Notes: generated from the letters alone by a model not told the origin. A DNA stretch of 46,268 nt from an uncultured Erysipelotrichaceae bacterium (GCA_902797995.1 CADBUX010000006.1:1-46268), one strand, 5' to 3'. Counted from the first letter of the stretch, positions 23,020 through 31,662 are shown. Translations and numbers: made by a program.

Positions 23020-24422
23020 TGGCAAATAAAAAATCCTCAAATAAGAAAAAAAAGAAAAAATTTAAATTATTAAAAAAAATAGCTCGTGGATTCTATTACA
23101 TAATTAGTAAAATATATAGTATCATTGACAAACTAATTATAACACCAGTTGCCAAGCTGTTACTATTAATTCAAGAACCATTCAAAGGTAGCAGTAAAGC
23201 TATAGATAGATTGCTTAATAACAAAGTAGTTCTTATAGTTTTCTCATTTATTATAACTGCAATAATTTGTTTAGGTGTAGAATTAACTGCAGCCACAATT
23301 ATGAATAATTCTGCTGACATAATAAATAATGTACCAGTAAAAGTAACATATAATGAAGAAGCATATGTTGTTGAAGGTTTACCTGAAACCGTTGACATAA
23401 CGCTAATTGGTAAAAATTCATCATTATATCTAGCAAAACAATCTGCTAAAAAAGAAGTTACAGTTGATTTACGTAACAGAAAGCCTGGAAATAATCAAAA
23501 AGTTCCAATCAAATACAATTTATCAACTCCAGGAGTAGAATACAGATTAAATCCTTCTACTGCTACAGTAACAATATATGAAAAAATGTCTGAATCTAAA
23601 AAAATATCTAAAGAAATATTATATGAGGAGAAAATGGATTCAAAATATGATATTTCGAATATCACTTTTAGTAGAGATGAAGTCTACGTTAAAGGAGCAG
23701 AATATAAACTAGAACAGATAGCGACAGTAAAAGCCTTAGTTGATGTTAGAAAAATAACCAATCCAACTGAAGGAACTACTACATTAAAAGAAATACCTTT
23801 AGCGGCTTATGATGAAAATGGTAAAAAACTTGATGTAGAAATAGTACCCGAAAATATAGATGCCAGTATTGAAATAGCATCACCAAGTAAAGAAGTGCCA
23901 CTAAAAGTTATCCCTGAAGGAAATGTTGTATTTGGTAAAGCAATAGATCAAGTAACATTAAGTAAAGATAAAACAACAATCTATGGTGATAGTAAAACAT
24001 TAGAAAAAATCTCATACATTCCAGTAAATATTAATGTAGGAGGTTTAAGTAAAGCGTCAGAATTCAATGTTAATTTATCATTACCAAGTGGCGTTAGAGA
24101 TATGTCAACAAAATCAGTAGTAGCTAAAGTAACATTAGCAGACGTAACAGAAAAAACAATTAAAGATGTTAATATAGCAACTAAAAACCTTGAAAGTGGG
24201 TTAACAGCACAAGCTGCATCAAAAACAGACTCAGTTGCATCAATAATAGTAAAAGGTACCAAATCAAATCTAAAAGATATATCAATAGAAAATATATCTG
24301 CTTTCGTAGATTTACAAGGACTTGGGAAAGGTACTCACAAAGTAAAAGTACAAGTTACTGGAGACGACCTAAAACTTACTTACACTCCAAAAACAGAAAC
24401 AGTAACAATAGTTATAAAATAA
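23019..24422 (+). CDS. cdaR: CdaA regulator with YbbR domains
   Basis: A 467-residue protein that binds and modulates CdaA at the membrane. It begins with a Lys-rich cytoplasmic stretch and an amphipathic segment, then one membrane helix at about 70-92 (NNKVVLIVFSFIITAIICLG). The remainder is an extracytoplasmic array of about four YbbR-type repeats, each of the form V-x-V-x-G-x-x-x-x-L-(3)-I (VDITLIGKNSSL, VYVKGAEYKLEQIA, TTIYGDSKTLEKIS, SIIVKGTKSNLKDIS). It is translationally coupled to cdaA and ends at a bidirectional terminator. Confidence 0.93.
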   Translation: MANKKSSNKKKKKKFKLLKKIARGFYYIISKIYSIIDKLIITPVAKLLLLIQEPFKGSSKAIDRLLNNKVVLIVFSFIITAIICLGVELTAATIMNNSADIINNVPVKVTYNEEAYVVEGLPETVDITLIGKNSSLYLAKQSAKKEVTVDLRNRKPGNNQKVPIKYNLSTPGVEYRLNPSTATVTIYEKMSESKKISKEILYEEKMDSKYDISNITFSRDEVYVKGAEYKLEQIATVKALVDVRKITNPTEGTTTLKEIPLAAYDENGKKLDVEIVPENIDASIEIASPSKEVPLKVIPEGNVVFGKAIDQVTLSKDKTTIYGDSKTLEKISYIPVNINVGGLSKASEFNVNLSLPSGVRDMSTKSVVAKVTLADVTEKTIKDVNIATKNLESGLTAQAASKTDSVASIIVKGTKSNLKDISIENISAFVDLQGLGKGTHKVKVQVTGDDLKLTYTPKTETVTIVIK

Positions 24423-24430
24423 AACAAATA

Positions 24431-24459
24431 AAAAAATGCATCACATTGGTGCATTTTTT
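24431..24459 (+). terminator. Bidirectional terminator between cdaR and the DUF378 gene
   Basis: AAAAAATGCA (24431-24440) pairs with TGCATTTTTT (24450-24459) with further inner pairs. A and T runs on both sides let it serve the convergent genes on either strand. Confidence 0.9.
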
Positions 24460-24461
24460 CT

Positions 24462-24662
24462 TTATTTTAAATCAATTCTTTGTACAAGTAGTCCAATATT
24501 AATAAGACCACAAATACCAACAATAGTATATATTATTCTTGCTAAGGCACTACCATCACCAAAGATAAATCCGACTAAATTAAAGTCAAATAAACCTATT
24601 AATCCCCAAACAATAGCACCAATAATAGTAAATACTAATGCAATTTTTTGTAATGTTTCCAT
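24462..24662 (-). CDS. DUF378 family small membrane protein
   Basis: A 66-residue protein on the minus strand, converging on cdaR. It starts METLQKIALVFTIIGAIVWG and contains two membrane helices, with GLFDFNLVGFIFG between them and IIYTIVGICGL in the second. These are the hallmarks of DUF378 (YuzA-like). An ATG two codons upstream abuts AGGAGG, while this one is 6 nt away, so the shorter form is chosen. Role unknown. Confidence 0.88.
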   Translation of the reverse strand: METLQKIALVFTIIGAIVWGLIGLFDFNLVGFIFGDGSALARIIYTIVGICGLINIGLLVQRIDLK

Positions 24663-24779
24663 TCCCATCCTCCTTTACTAAATATTATGCATAGTTTTTT
24701 TTAAATTATTCACCAAATAAATATGAATATCTAAAAGAAACACAAATATAATTAACTAGAAAGCAAAAAGAGGTGAAAA

Positions 24780-25094
24780 ATGAAAAAATTATTTTTAGCT
24801 GTTGCACTTATTACAGCATTATGTCTAACAGGATGTGGTTCTCTAAAAGACAAAGAAATAAAAGATAATTTTATCAAAGATGTAGAAGGTTTAAAAGCTT
24901 ATTATATGGAAGGAACATTAAAACTAACTAATAATGATGATACATATGAATATGATGTTGAAGTTAGCTTCAAAAAAGATGATAAGTATAAAGTGTCATT
25001 AAAAAACAAATCCAACGATTATGAACAAATAATTTTAAAAAATGACGAAGGAGTTTATGTGCAAACACACAAAAGTACTAAACAAAAAATATGA
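24780..25094 (+). pseudogene. 5' fragment of split sporulation-type lipoprotein gene
   Basis: The first 93 codons (24780-25058) are the genuine start of a lipoprotein: a signal peptide with lipobox LTGC (Cys19), then the LolA/GerS-like beta-rich start (KAYYMEGTLKLTNNDDTYEY, YEQIILKNDEGVYV). From the GT at 25059-25060 onward the frame continues into element DNA (QTHKSTKQKI) and stops at 25094. The missing part lies at 43844-44791 in the same frame. Related lipoproteins in spore formers (YdcC, GerS) act in sporulation or germination. A 104-residue truncated lipoprotein could still be made, but it lacks most of the fold. Excision would rebuild 408 codons. Confidence 0.9.
25050..25071 (+). other. 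attL, left junction of the element
   Basis: Host sequence GGAGTTTAT, then the shared GT (25059-25060), then element sequence GCAAACACACAAAAG. The right junction carries TTGTGTGT before its GT, which is the complement of ACACACAA here, as expected for the two arms of one attP. Confidence 0.85.
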
Positions 25095-25140
25095 ATAGTT
25101 TAAGGTTGTATCCATAATATAGTATTTGTAAAAAAGAAAG

Positions 25141-25178
25141 AAAAATACAAAACCAAGATAAATGCTTTGTATTTTTTT
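25141..25178 (+). terminator. Terminator just inside the left end
   Basis: AAAAATACAAA (25141-25151) pairs with TTTGTATTTTT (25166-25176) over a 14-nt loop, then T. It would stop host transcription that enters from the truncated lipoprotein gene. A and T runs on both sides make it usable from either strand. Confidence 0.8.
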
Positions 25179-25310
25179 ATGCAATATTTTTATTAAAAAG
25201 TAAAAAATAATAAAACATAAGCAAAGTGGGATGATATAAATCATAATATATACTTGATACATAGTGATTTAAAAAGGTGTGTCCCATATGTGATACTAAT
25301 TAAGGGGCCA

Positions 25311-25387
25311 ATTTTGCAAGTGCAAAATAAAAATTCCGGAATATAGTTTCCTTATTTTATAAGGGAAAAACTATATAAGTCCGGAAT
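25311..25387. repeat. Two adjacent palindromes in the left-end non-coding region
   Basis: ATTTTGCA-AG-TGCAAAAT (25311-25328) is followed by a 55-nt inverted repeat (25333-25387). In that repeat ATTCCGGA pairs with TCCGGAAT, ATATAGTTT with AAACTATAT and CCTTAT with ATAAGG, giving about 23 bp with small bulges. No U-run follows. Together with the terminator at 25141 these are the only structures I see in the gene-free 25095-25619. Possible roles are an oriT- or replication-type site, a small RNA, or a MITE remnant. Confidence 0.75.
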
Positions 25388-25619
25388 CATCTTATCCTGC
25401 TTTTTTACAAATCAACTTAAATCAGGAAATTGTTCCAGAAGAAATGGAGATAAAATATGAAATTATATGTGGTTTAATATAGTATTAAGTGTAAAGCAAA
25501 AGTAATATGACTTTATTATTCTAATATAAATGTGCTATAATAATCATAAGATATAAGACTTTGTACATGTTTATGTTTATGAATAATGAAACTAAAGAAT
25601 TTAGAAGGGAGTGTACCAT

Positions 25620-27971
25620 ATGCAAGAAGTTCAATACTTTGATAATATATTTCAAATCAATAGAACAACTTCTGAGGAAAAATATGAAAATATGGAAAAT
25701 CAATTAAATGAATTTCTTACGCATATAAAATCACAAAATTTATCCCCAATGGAACAAATTATGCTAGTTTATGATAAAGCTAAAATGTTTGAATATGCTG
25801 ATAGTGATACATTACAAGAAACAAAACAATTACCTGATGTTCTGTCCAACAACAGAGCTGAGAGTATAGGATACACTAATTTTTTCAATGAGTGTATGTC
25901 AAGATTAGGATATAAAAATTGTGCAATTGAAAGTTATATTGGAAATATACCACATATGCACTCATTAGTTGAAATAAATGATGATAAATATGGTATTCAA
26001 GGTATTTATAATTTTGATCCTGCCTCTGACTCCTTAGATATCAATTCTGAAGATAGAACTTTATCTTATGCCTTTTTCGGAAGAAATGTTGAAGAAATAA
26101 ATCACTTAAGGAAACAAAGAATTCCAAAAGGTGTATCTATTGCTCTTATGAAAGGGATGGACGGAAAATATGATGAAGTAGCAAATGAAAATCCTACAAG
26201 AACCATGAATGTAATAAATGGCTTTTTTCCATCAGAAGAAAATAGTAGGTTTATACAAGAACACTTCTCGGAATTACAGGATAAATCAAATTGGCCCTCT
26301 CTTAACGAAGAATATTTATTTCAAATAAGCAATTTAGGCTTTAAAGTAAGAAATTCGGACAATATACCTATTAATAAGTTAGAACAAATAATTGCTAATG
26401 TAAAAAAGACAGAGAATCCTAATTTAAGTGAAGAACAAATAAATGCTCAAATGAAGAAAATAAAAGAGTTTAATAATAGTCAGTTTTCTAATTATTATAA
26501 CGATACAAGATTGATGTTTAAAGTAATTCCCGAAAACTATGTTAATAAAGAGAATTATCAACAAATACTAGATCAAATTAATTCACTTTATAATTCAAAA
26601 AAACCTGATGAAGCTTTAAAGACAATTATAGAATTTACAAATGGACAACAGCAACAAGCTTTTTTAAGGGTTGAGTCCTTATCTGGTGAAGAAAAAAAGA
26701 CTTTATTAAATTGTGCTTTTGATTCCAACTATGAATTTATGTCTAAATGTCTGAATCCATTAATTCATAGTTATGTGGAATCTTTTCCATACACATCTAG
26801 CCAAATAGGAAAACCAGAATATTTTAATTTAAATATAAGAAATTATAAGTCTAATTCAATAAATGGTAGTTCTCTTTCTATAATAGATGGAAATTTAGAT
26901 TATTTACAACAAATAGATTCATATATTAAATCTAATTCTCAAAAAGTAGAGATTCCAATTGAAAAAGGAGATGGAATACAAATGAATAGTAAGCCTAATG
27001 ATAATAATTTTATCCCACCCAAACCAAATTCTGTTGAAAGCATTATGGATAATCCTAATCAAGAAGAATTACAAATTCAAACTAATGATGATGTTTCAAC
27101 TTGGATGAATGAAGCTCCAAGTAATTCTGATAGTGAAATCCAAGCAGAAGACGATGATATAACTAATTTAATGGATAAGGCTATCAAAGAACATTCAGAA
27201 GAAATAATCAATCCTAGCCAACTTTCTGTTGAAAGTATTATGGATAATCCTAATCAAGAGGAATTACAAATTCAAACTAATGATGATGTTTCAACTTGGA
27301 TGAATGAAGCTCCAAGCAAATTGGATAGTGAAATCCAAGCAGAAGACAATGATATAGCTGATTTAATGGATGAAGCTGCAAGAAAAAATGATAGTAGAAT
27401 AAATCAATATAATGCATATAGAGCAGAAGTGTTGCCATATTTATTGAATTCTGATCCTAATGTATGCATTCATTCCGATTTTACAATTGGCGGCGATAAT
27501 GGCCAAATATGCAGACATACTTTGGAAAAATTAAGTGATGAATCTAGGCAAATTATTTATCAACAGGACTTTGAATTTGATGAGGGATTTAAGAAAGGTT
27601 TATTAGAACAATCAATAATTGATTATGGAAAAACAAATTCTATCACAAATGCAAAAGTTAATGATTATGATAATGGGTTATCACAATATAGTGCATTTTC
27701 AGAAACAAGTAATATATTAACCATTAATAATGTTAGTAGAGAATATGCTAATTATATAGAGCAAGAAGTAAAAAAAATAAATCCAACAGTATTTCAACAA
27801 CAAATGGAACAATATCAAGGACAATATCAGGGTACAGGTGGATATCAAAGAACTTTAAATAATAATAGTGGATTTTCAAATGATGTTTTAGTGTCAATTA
27901 TAGTTGCTTTTGTGGTAGGACTAGTTGCATTTATAACATACTTAATGATAAAATTGAAAGGGATAGTTTAA
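25620..27971 (+). CDS. Tail-anchored protein with transglutaminase-like N-terminus
   Basis: A 783-residue protein; ATG at 25620 follows AAGGGAG, and an in-frame GTG at 25611 overlaps that site. Residues about 75-140 look like a transglutaminase/cysteine-protease core: RAESIGYTNFFNECMSRLG, then His114 in PHMHSLVEIN and Asp133 in NFDPAS. Where relatives have the nucleophilic Cys (C-x-G-Y) there is Ser82, so classical activity is doubtful. The middle is helical. Residues 471-519 and 536-584 are a tandem duplication (SVESIMDNPNQEELQIQ, DVSTWMNEAPS). The C-terminus has a Gln/Gly-rich stretch, one membrane helix (VLVSIIVAFVVGLVAFITYL) and KLKG. It heads a two-gene unit in the element. Function unknown. 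Confidence 0.7.
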   Translation: MQEVQYFDNIFQINRTTSEEKYENMENQLNEFLTHIKSQNLSPMEQIMLVYDKAKMFEYADSDTLQETKQLPDVLSNNRAESIGYTNFFNECMSRLGYKNCAIESYIGNIPHMHSLVEINDDKYGIQGIYNFDPASDSLDINSEDRTLSYAFFGRNVEEINHLRKQRIPKGVSIALMKGMDGKYDEVANENPTRTMNVINGFFPSEENSRFIQEHFSELQDKSNWPSLNEEYLFQISNLGFKVRNSDNIPINKLEQIIANVKKTENPNLSEEQINAQMKKIKEFNNSQFSNYYNDTRLMFKVIPENYVNKENYQQILDQINSLYNSKKPDEALKTIIEFTNGQQQQAFLRVESLSGEEKKTLLNCAFDSNYEFMSKCLNPLIHSYVESFPYTSSQIGKPEYFNLNIRNYKSNSINGSSLSIIDGNLDYLQQIDSYIKSNSQKVEIPIEKGDGIQMNSKPNDNNFIPPKPNSVESIMDNPNQEELQIQTNDDVSTWMNEAPSNSDSEIQAEDDDITNLMDKAIKEHSEEIINPSQLSVESIMDNPNQEELQIQTNDDVSTWMNEAPSKLDSEIQAEDNDIADLMDEAARKNDSRINQYNAYRAEVLPYLLNSDPNVCIHSDFTIGGDNGQICRHTLEKLSDESRQIIYQQDFEFDEGFKKGLLEQSIIDYGKTNSITNAKVNDYDNGLSQYSAFSETSNILTINNVSREYANYIEQEVKKINPTVFQQQMEQYQGQYQGTGGYQRTLNNNSGFSNDVLVSIIVAFVVGLVAFITYLMIKLKGIV
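27030..27371 (+). repeat. Internal 147-bp duplication
   Basis: 27030-27176 and 27225-27371 are near-identical in-frame copies with a 48-bp spacer. Most differences cluster near the 3' end, so the duplication is fairly recent. Confidence 0.9.
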
Positions 27972-27994
27972 TTATAAATCAAGGAGGAATAAAT

Positions 27995-28741
27995 ATGTCA
28001 TATTCAATAGATGGAAATAATCAAAATATAGATAATAACACAAAAAAGTATTTAGAAGAACAACAAAAATTAAAAGCAGTTATAGATAATAGTAAACTTT
28101 TTTCAGGAAACGAAAAGATAATTGGTCCAGCAGCAGCTGAATTTGATATTTTGGCTAAAGAAAATGATAGAATAGACGATTTTAACCAAATGGTAAATGA
28201 TTACTGGGATAGCAAAAAAATAGATCAAATTTTCGAAAGTAGGAGAAGAGATCCGTTGGATGATGCTATTAATGAAAGAGATAACAAAGTTCAAAATGAT
28301 ATGATACAAGGTAATCACATAGATTCAAGAGATAAAGAGTTCTTATTTCACAATAATCCTCAACAATATGAACAAGCACGAGTACAAGGAGAAGTTGCAA
28401 ATCAAGGGGTATTAAATGATGCAAAAATAACAGAGTTAAATCAACAAAAAGAATTAAAATTAAATGAAGCAGAATTAGATGTTATTACTCAATTATCTGG
28501 AAGGAATGAATTTGGTCAAGAAATACATCAAACTCCTGAGGAAGTAAGAGCATTAAAGGAAAAAATGGAAGTAATACAAGAAATGAAAGAAAATGCAGAT
28601 GTTTCTCCACAAATAGAAGCACCTCATATTATGAGTACAGAAGAATTGATGGCAAATCAAATGAATTTGCAACAATTACAGCAACAATTAAATAGTGAAT
28701 ATAATGAATTAAATAACAATTTACAAGGTAGAAACAGATAG
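27995..28741 (+). CDS. Hypothetical coiled-coil protein of the element
   Basis: A 248-residue charged, Gln/Asn-rich helical protein with no membrane segment or motif I recognise. It starts at an ATG after AAGGAGG, 23 nt behind the tail-anchored gene, so the two are likely co-transcribed. Long helices are predicted at about residues 110-165 and 185-245, ending LQQLQQQLNSEYNELNNNLQ, a clear coiled coil. It is probably a partner of the preceding membrane protein; that is inference from the pairing. Confidence 0.65.
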   Translation: MSYSIDGNNQNIDNNTKKYLEEQQKLKAVIDNSKLFSGNEKIIGPAAAEFDILAKENDRIDDFNQMVNDYWDSKKIDQIFESRRRDPLDDAINERDNKVQNDMIQGNHIDSRDKEFLFHNNPQQYEQARVQGEVANQGVLNDAKITELNQQKELKLNEAELDVITQLSGRNEFGQEIHQTPEEVRALKEKMEVIQEMKENADVSPQIEAPHIMSTEELMANQMNLQQLQQQLNSEYNELNNNLQGRNR

Positions 28742-28843
28742 TAAATAGTTTATATAATTTTTTCGTTGATTTTTTAACCAATATATGTAATAATTTTATT
28801 GATAATGATTAAGTAAAAAATTTATATTAAGTAAAGGAGTGAC

Positions 28844-28930
28844 ATGAATATGATGTTTGAATTAAGGGAATATAATGTAACACCAAAAATTGAAGAAAGA
28901 AATGAGATTGTTGAAATAATTGAACAATAA
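28844..28930 (+). CDS. Possible 28-residue peptide
   Basis: A short frame beginning MNMMFELREYNVTPKIEERN with a good AAAGGAG 4-5 nt before the first ATG (better spaced for the ATG at 28850). It is too short for recognition and may be the remnant of a longer gene. It lies in the otherwise gene-poor 28742-29107. Confidence 0.3.
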   Translation: MNMMFELREYNVTPKIEERNEIVEIIEQ

Positions 28931-29008
28931 TCATTCAAAAAAAACAAACAGCTTAAAAATTATAGTTTTAGAGCGTTTATAGTCAATCATAAAATAATAT
29001 AGTAATTG

Positions 29009-29083
29009 ATGAAATTAAAACAAACGTGTTCATATTGTAATTATGAAGTAGAAGTATATCAAAAAATGACAAATAATTTTTAG
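29009..29083 (+). other. Short frame with a CxxC knuckle, possible gene remnant
   Basis: Twenty-four codons reading MKLKQTCSYCNYEVEVYQ, which looks like half of a zinc ribbon. There is no clear Shine-Dalgarno. Probably debris of a larger gene. Confidence 0.2.
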
Positions 29084-29107
29084 TGAGAAACGGAGGAATA
29101 TTTTAAT

Positions 29108-29359
29108 ATGGAAAATAATAATTTAAGGGAAAAGTTAATAGAAAAAGGTAAAGAGTTATTAAAAGTTAGTCCAGGTAACGATAGTACTTTTAAAGTAAAA
29201 GATTTAAAAGAAGATAATGCAATTTATATGTATCAAAAATTCAGAGGTGGGGGAGGATTAATTATGGATTACAATGGTGATTATTTATTCTTTGCTAGTT
29301 GTGTTAATTTTAATGATGCATTAGAAAAATTCCGTGAAGGAAAAAGAAGTAACAATTAG
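29108..29359 (+). CDS. Small hypothetical protein
   Basis: An 83-residue protein with a good CGGAGG before the ATG. The N-terminal half is Lys/Glu-rich. The C-terminal half, FRGGGGLIMDYNGDYLFFAS, is a Gly-rich beta segment followed by VNFNDALEKFREGKRS. It has no family I can name. The style (immunity- or SMI1-like ending) is not enough to assign function. It has its own terminator and stands alone, convergent with the FemAB-like gene. Confidence 0.65.
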   Translation: MENNNLREKLIEKGKELLKVSPGNDSTFKVKDLKEDNAIYMYQKFRGGGGLIMDYNGDYLFFASCVNFNDALEKFREGKRSNN

Positions 29360-29372
29360 TATTTAAATAAAT

Positions 29373-29399
29373 ATCAATCAGAAATGGTTGATTTTTTAT
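29373..29399 (+). terminator. Terminator of the 83-residue gene
   Basis: ATCAATCA (29373-29380), loop GAAA, TGGTTGAT (29385-29392) with one wobble, then TTTTT. Confidence 0.85.
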
Positions 29400-29461
29400 T
29401 GTAAAAATAAATTGTTGTAATAATATCGATAATATGAAAAACGTGTTTTCTTTAATCTTAT

Positions 29462-29490
29462 AAAAAACAGATACAAGATGTATCTGTTTT
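29462..29490 (-). terminator. Terminator of the FemAB-like gene
   Basis: A perfect 12-bp stem, AAAACAGATACA (29464-29475) with TGTATCTGTTTT (29479-29490) and a 3-nt loop. On the minus strand it is followed by a T-run, just after the stop at 29496. Confidence 0.9.
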
Positions 29491-29495
29491 CGATA

Positions 29496-30650
29496 TTATA
29501 AGCTTTTCATAAACTTTTTAAAAATTCTATAAATTTTTTTGTTAATAACTAGATTAAAATCTCCCTGCTGTTCAATAATATTGGCTCCATATTGCTGCAA
29601 AACTTCTGCCTCTCTTTGTTCTATACTATCTATTTTAAAACTGCTAAAATCCTTTTTAGCACTCTCTTGAATAATGGCCCATTTTAAAAAATGTTGTGAG
29701 GAAACAGATTTGTATAAATTATTTTGATATTCAACTATTATTGAAACTTCGTTATTATCTGTAATAGTAGCACAGGCACCTATTATTATACTTTTGGGGT
29801 ATTTTTTTGCTAGTTTTATAGCGCGTTTTAGAGCTTTTTCTGAAGTAAATAGTAGTTTATCTTGAATGATTTTTTGTTCAACTAATTCATAATTATTATT
29901 CTCTTTATTTGTTAATAATTCAATATTAATATTTTCGGATTTATTTTTTTGATATTCACGTGTTTGTGCAACTTTTTCTATATATTTTTTAGTATCTAGC
30001 GTAGCGAAATAAACATTAAAGTTTTTACCAAAACATTTATATAGACTTTTATAATCATCAATATTGTATTTTTTTTCTTTTGATAGGAGTTTGTAAAAAA
30101 CATTTATATCTTTATTATTGCCTTTAATTGCTTCCACACCAAATAGCTTTGCTGTTTGAATCTTTACTTTTAATCTTTTGTTAAATCTTTTATATATTGC
30201 TTCTGGAGTTTTATTAATATTTAAAATCGCATTATATTTTTTGCTATTAGGTTTATTATCATACTCATAACCACATTTTTTCATATTTTCTATGATGTTG
30301 TTATTATTATCAATTTGAGACAATAATACAATTTTAAGCAAAATAACATTATTTCGTTGTAAGAACGATTTTAATAATTCTGTTGTTTTTTTTATTATAT
30401 TTCCGTCGTTATAATTAATCAAAAAACCATTAAGTACTAATGAATATTTATAACCCAAAAATAATTTTTTAGTTAGTATTAAACTTGCCCCTACTAGATT
30501 GTTTTTATCATCCATAAATCCGTAATAGTCAGGAATAAAACCTTTAGTTCTCATAAATTCTCCGTAATTTGAGGTTTGATAGTATGAATGAAGACTATGG
30601 TTTCTTGAGATATTATCAAATGTTTTGCAATCTAATTTAATTATTTTCAT
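29496..30650 (-). CDS. FemAB/MurM-like aminoacyltransferase
   Basis: A 384-residue member of the Fem family, which adds amino acids from aminoacyl-tRNA to the peptidoglycan stem or bridge. The start is ATG 8 nt after AGGTGG; a GTG four codons upstream lies in that site. Features: YYQTSNYGEFMRTKGF near the start, VGASLILTKK, the GNAT-like first half, a helical pair around residues 225-285 (the arm in FemA/FemX), and the second GNAT-like half with SIIIGACATI, QHFLKWAIIQESAKK and a basic C-terminus. It is the only cell-wall gene in the element. A cargo function altering the wall is plausible, such as protection from a bacteriocin or phage. Confidence 0.82.
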   Translation of the reverse strand: MKIIKLDCKTFDNISRNHSLHSYYQTSNYGEFMRTKGFIPDYYGFMDDKNNLVGASLILTKKLFLGYKYSLVLNGFLINYNDGNIIKKTTELLKSFLQRNNVILLKIVLLSQIDNNNNIIENMKKCGYEYDNKPNSKKYNAILNINKTPEAIYKRFNKRLKVKIQTAKLFGVEAIKGNNKDINVFYKLLSKEKKYNIDDYKSLYKCFGKNFNVYFATLDTKKYIEKVAQTREYQKNKSENINIELLTNKENNNYELVEQKIIQDKLLFTSEKALKRAIKLAKKYPKSIIIGACATITDNNEVSIIVEYQNNLYKSVSSQHFLKWAIIQESAKKDFSSFKIDSIEQREAEVLQQYGANIIEQQGDFNLVINKKIYRIFKKFMKSL

Positions 30651-30800
30651 AACATTTACCACCTAACTATCTAATTAATTGTATTATATCTTCTTAAGTC
30701 GAAAAAATCAAACAAAAAAACTTTGTTTTGTAAAACAATGGCATAAATAATTCATGATATTTATAATACAATCACTTTTTGCTCTTAAACTTATTCTGCA

Positions 30801-31129
30801 ATAGTACCACCTATTAGCAGTTTTTTTGTGCTAAAATAATATCATAGGAAAATGTTATAAATAGTATACTCTATTGACAGCTATTCTATGTTATTATGGT
30901 ATTGTAGGAAAGAAATTTCCATCATAGTATCACCTATGGACACTTTTTTTGTGCTAAAATGGTATTATAGGGGAAATATTATAAATAGTACCATCTATGG
31001 ACAGTTGTTATGTGTTATTATGGTATTGTAAGAGGAATCGAAAAGGTTTCTCTTTTTTGATGGGATACTATTTATAAGTTTTCCTATAATGACTTGTACT
31101 ATGTATGAGTCTTTTTTAATGAAAGGAGG
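30801..31129 (+). promoter_or_regulatory. Leader A: four ~61-nt repeat units plus double terminator
   Basis: Units begin with ATAGTA at 30801, 30861, 30924 and 30985 (periods 60, 63, 61). Each holds a CTAT(T/G)(G/A)-type box, a T-run and an extended -10-like TGnTAAAAT or TGnTATTAT. Units 1/3 and 2/4 are most alike. The last unit runs into hairpin AAGAGGAATC/GGTTTCTCTT (31030-31039 with 31045-31054) plus T4, and then a second hairpin GACTTGTAC/GTATGAGTC (31091-31099 with 31103-31111) plus T6, directly before AAAGGAGG. Segment 31016-31129 is repeated at 39377-39490 with three differences. Best reading: tandem promoters with attenuation or antitermination control of the genes that follow. The rest of 30663-30800 is AT-rich with no gene. 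Confidence 0.75.
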
Positions 31130-31135
31130 AAAAAC

Positions 31136-31306
31136 ATGAAAAGATTTGATTTATATTTACCCGAAGAATTATACGAAGTAATAAAAGTATTATCAAAAAA
31201 ATATGGATTATCAGTAACAAAAATGATAGTTAAATTATTAGAAATAGGATATATAAAATTTTTAAGTTTTGATAAACCATATTTAGACAAAGATGAAAAT
31301 AACTAA
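31136..31306 (+). CDS. Ribbon-helix-helix (CopG-like) small protein
   Basis: A 56-residue protein behind AAAGGAGG at the end of leader A. It begins KRFDLYLPEELYEVIKVLSK, the beta strand and first helix of a CopG/MetJ-type RHH fold, followed by YGLSVTKMIVKLLEIGY as the second helix. Such proteins act as dimeric repressors of plasmid copy or of toxin-antitoxin operons. The next gene starts 20 nt later and is of the same general type. Function within the element is inferred. Confidence 0.7.
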   Translation: MKRFDLYLPEELYEVIKVLSKKYGLSVTKMIVKLLEIGYIKFLSFDKPYLDKDENN

Positions 31307-31325
31307 AATAAAGGAGGTAATAGTA

Positions 31326-31640
31326 ATGGTTGAAAAACATATAAGAATGAGTTTAGAAGATTCCCTTAAAGTAAGAGATTATGCTATAGATAGAAATATT
31401 TCTATAAACAAAGCACTAAATGAATTAATTAAAGAAGGATTGAATAAAAATGAAACAGTTAATTTTATGAACAAACTTTATAAACAAATTAATAAAATAT
31501 ATTTTAATCAAGAATATAGCATTAAACTTCTTGAACAAATGTATTCTGACTTTGAGTTTGATAGTTTAAGTAATCCAAAGTTAAGCGATACACTTAACCT
31601 GTTTAAATATAAAAATAGAACAGATAAAATGAATAATTAA
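31326..31640 (+). CDS. Second small RHH-like regulator
   Basis: A 104-residue protein. The ATG at 31326 is 8 nt after AAGGAGG (31311-31317); an upstream ATG at 31293 overlaps the previous gene and is rejected. The first 45 residues, EKHIRMSLEDSLKVRDYA then NISINKALNELIKEGL, resemble an RHH strand-helix-helix. The remainder is a helical tail ending in basic residues. It is co-transcribed with the 56-residue RHH protein and likely regulates element genes. Confidence 0.65.
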   Translation: MVEKHIRMSLEDSLKVRDYAIDRNISINKALNELIKEGLNKNETVNFMNKLYKQINKIYFNQEYSIKLLEQMYSDFEFDSLSNPKLSDTLNLFKYKNRTDKMNN

Positions 31641-31641
31641 A

Positions 31642-31662
31642 TAAAAAAAGAGCCGAAGCTCT
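31642..31662 (-). terminator. Terminator of the XRE gene
   Basis: On the minus strand AGAGC-TTCG-GCTCT (31649-31662) is followed by seven T (31642-31648 as A on plus). It has a stable UUCG loop and overlaps the stop codon. Confidence 0.85.

Noticed and set aside
24436-24681. An 81-codon plus-strand frame opposite the DUF378 gene
   Set aside because: It starts inside the terminator, has no ribosome site and is antisense to a recognisable protein family.
30801-31129. CRISPR-like array from regularly spaced ~61-nt units
   Set aside because: The whole unit repeats in degenerate form; there are no constant repeats with unique spacers and no cas genes.
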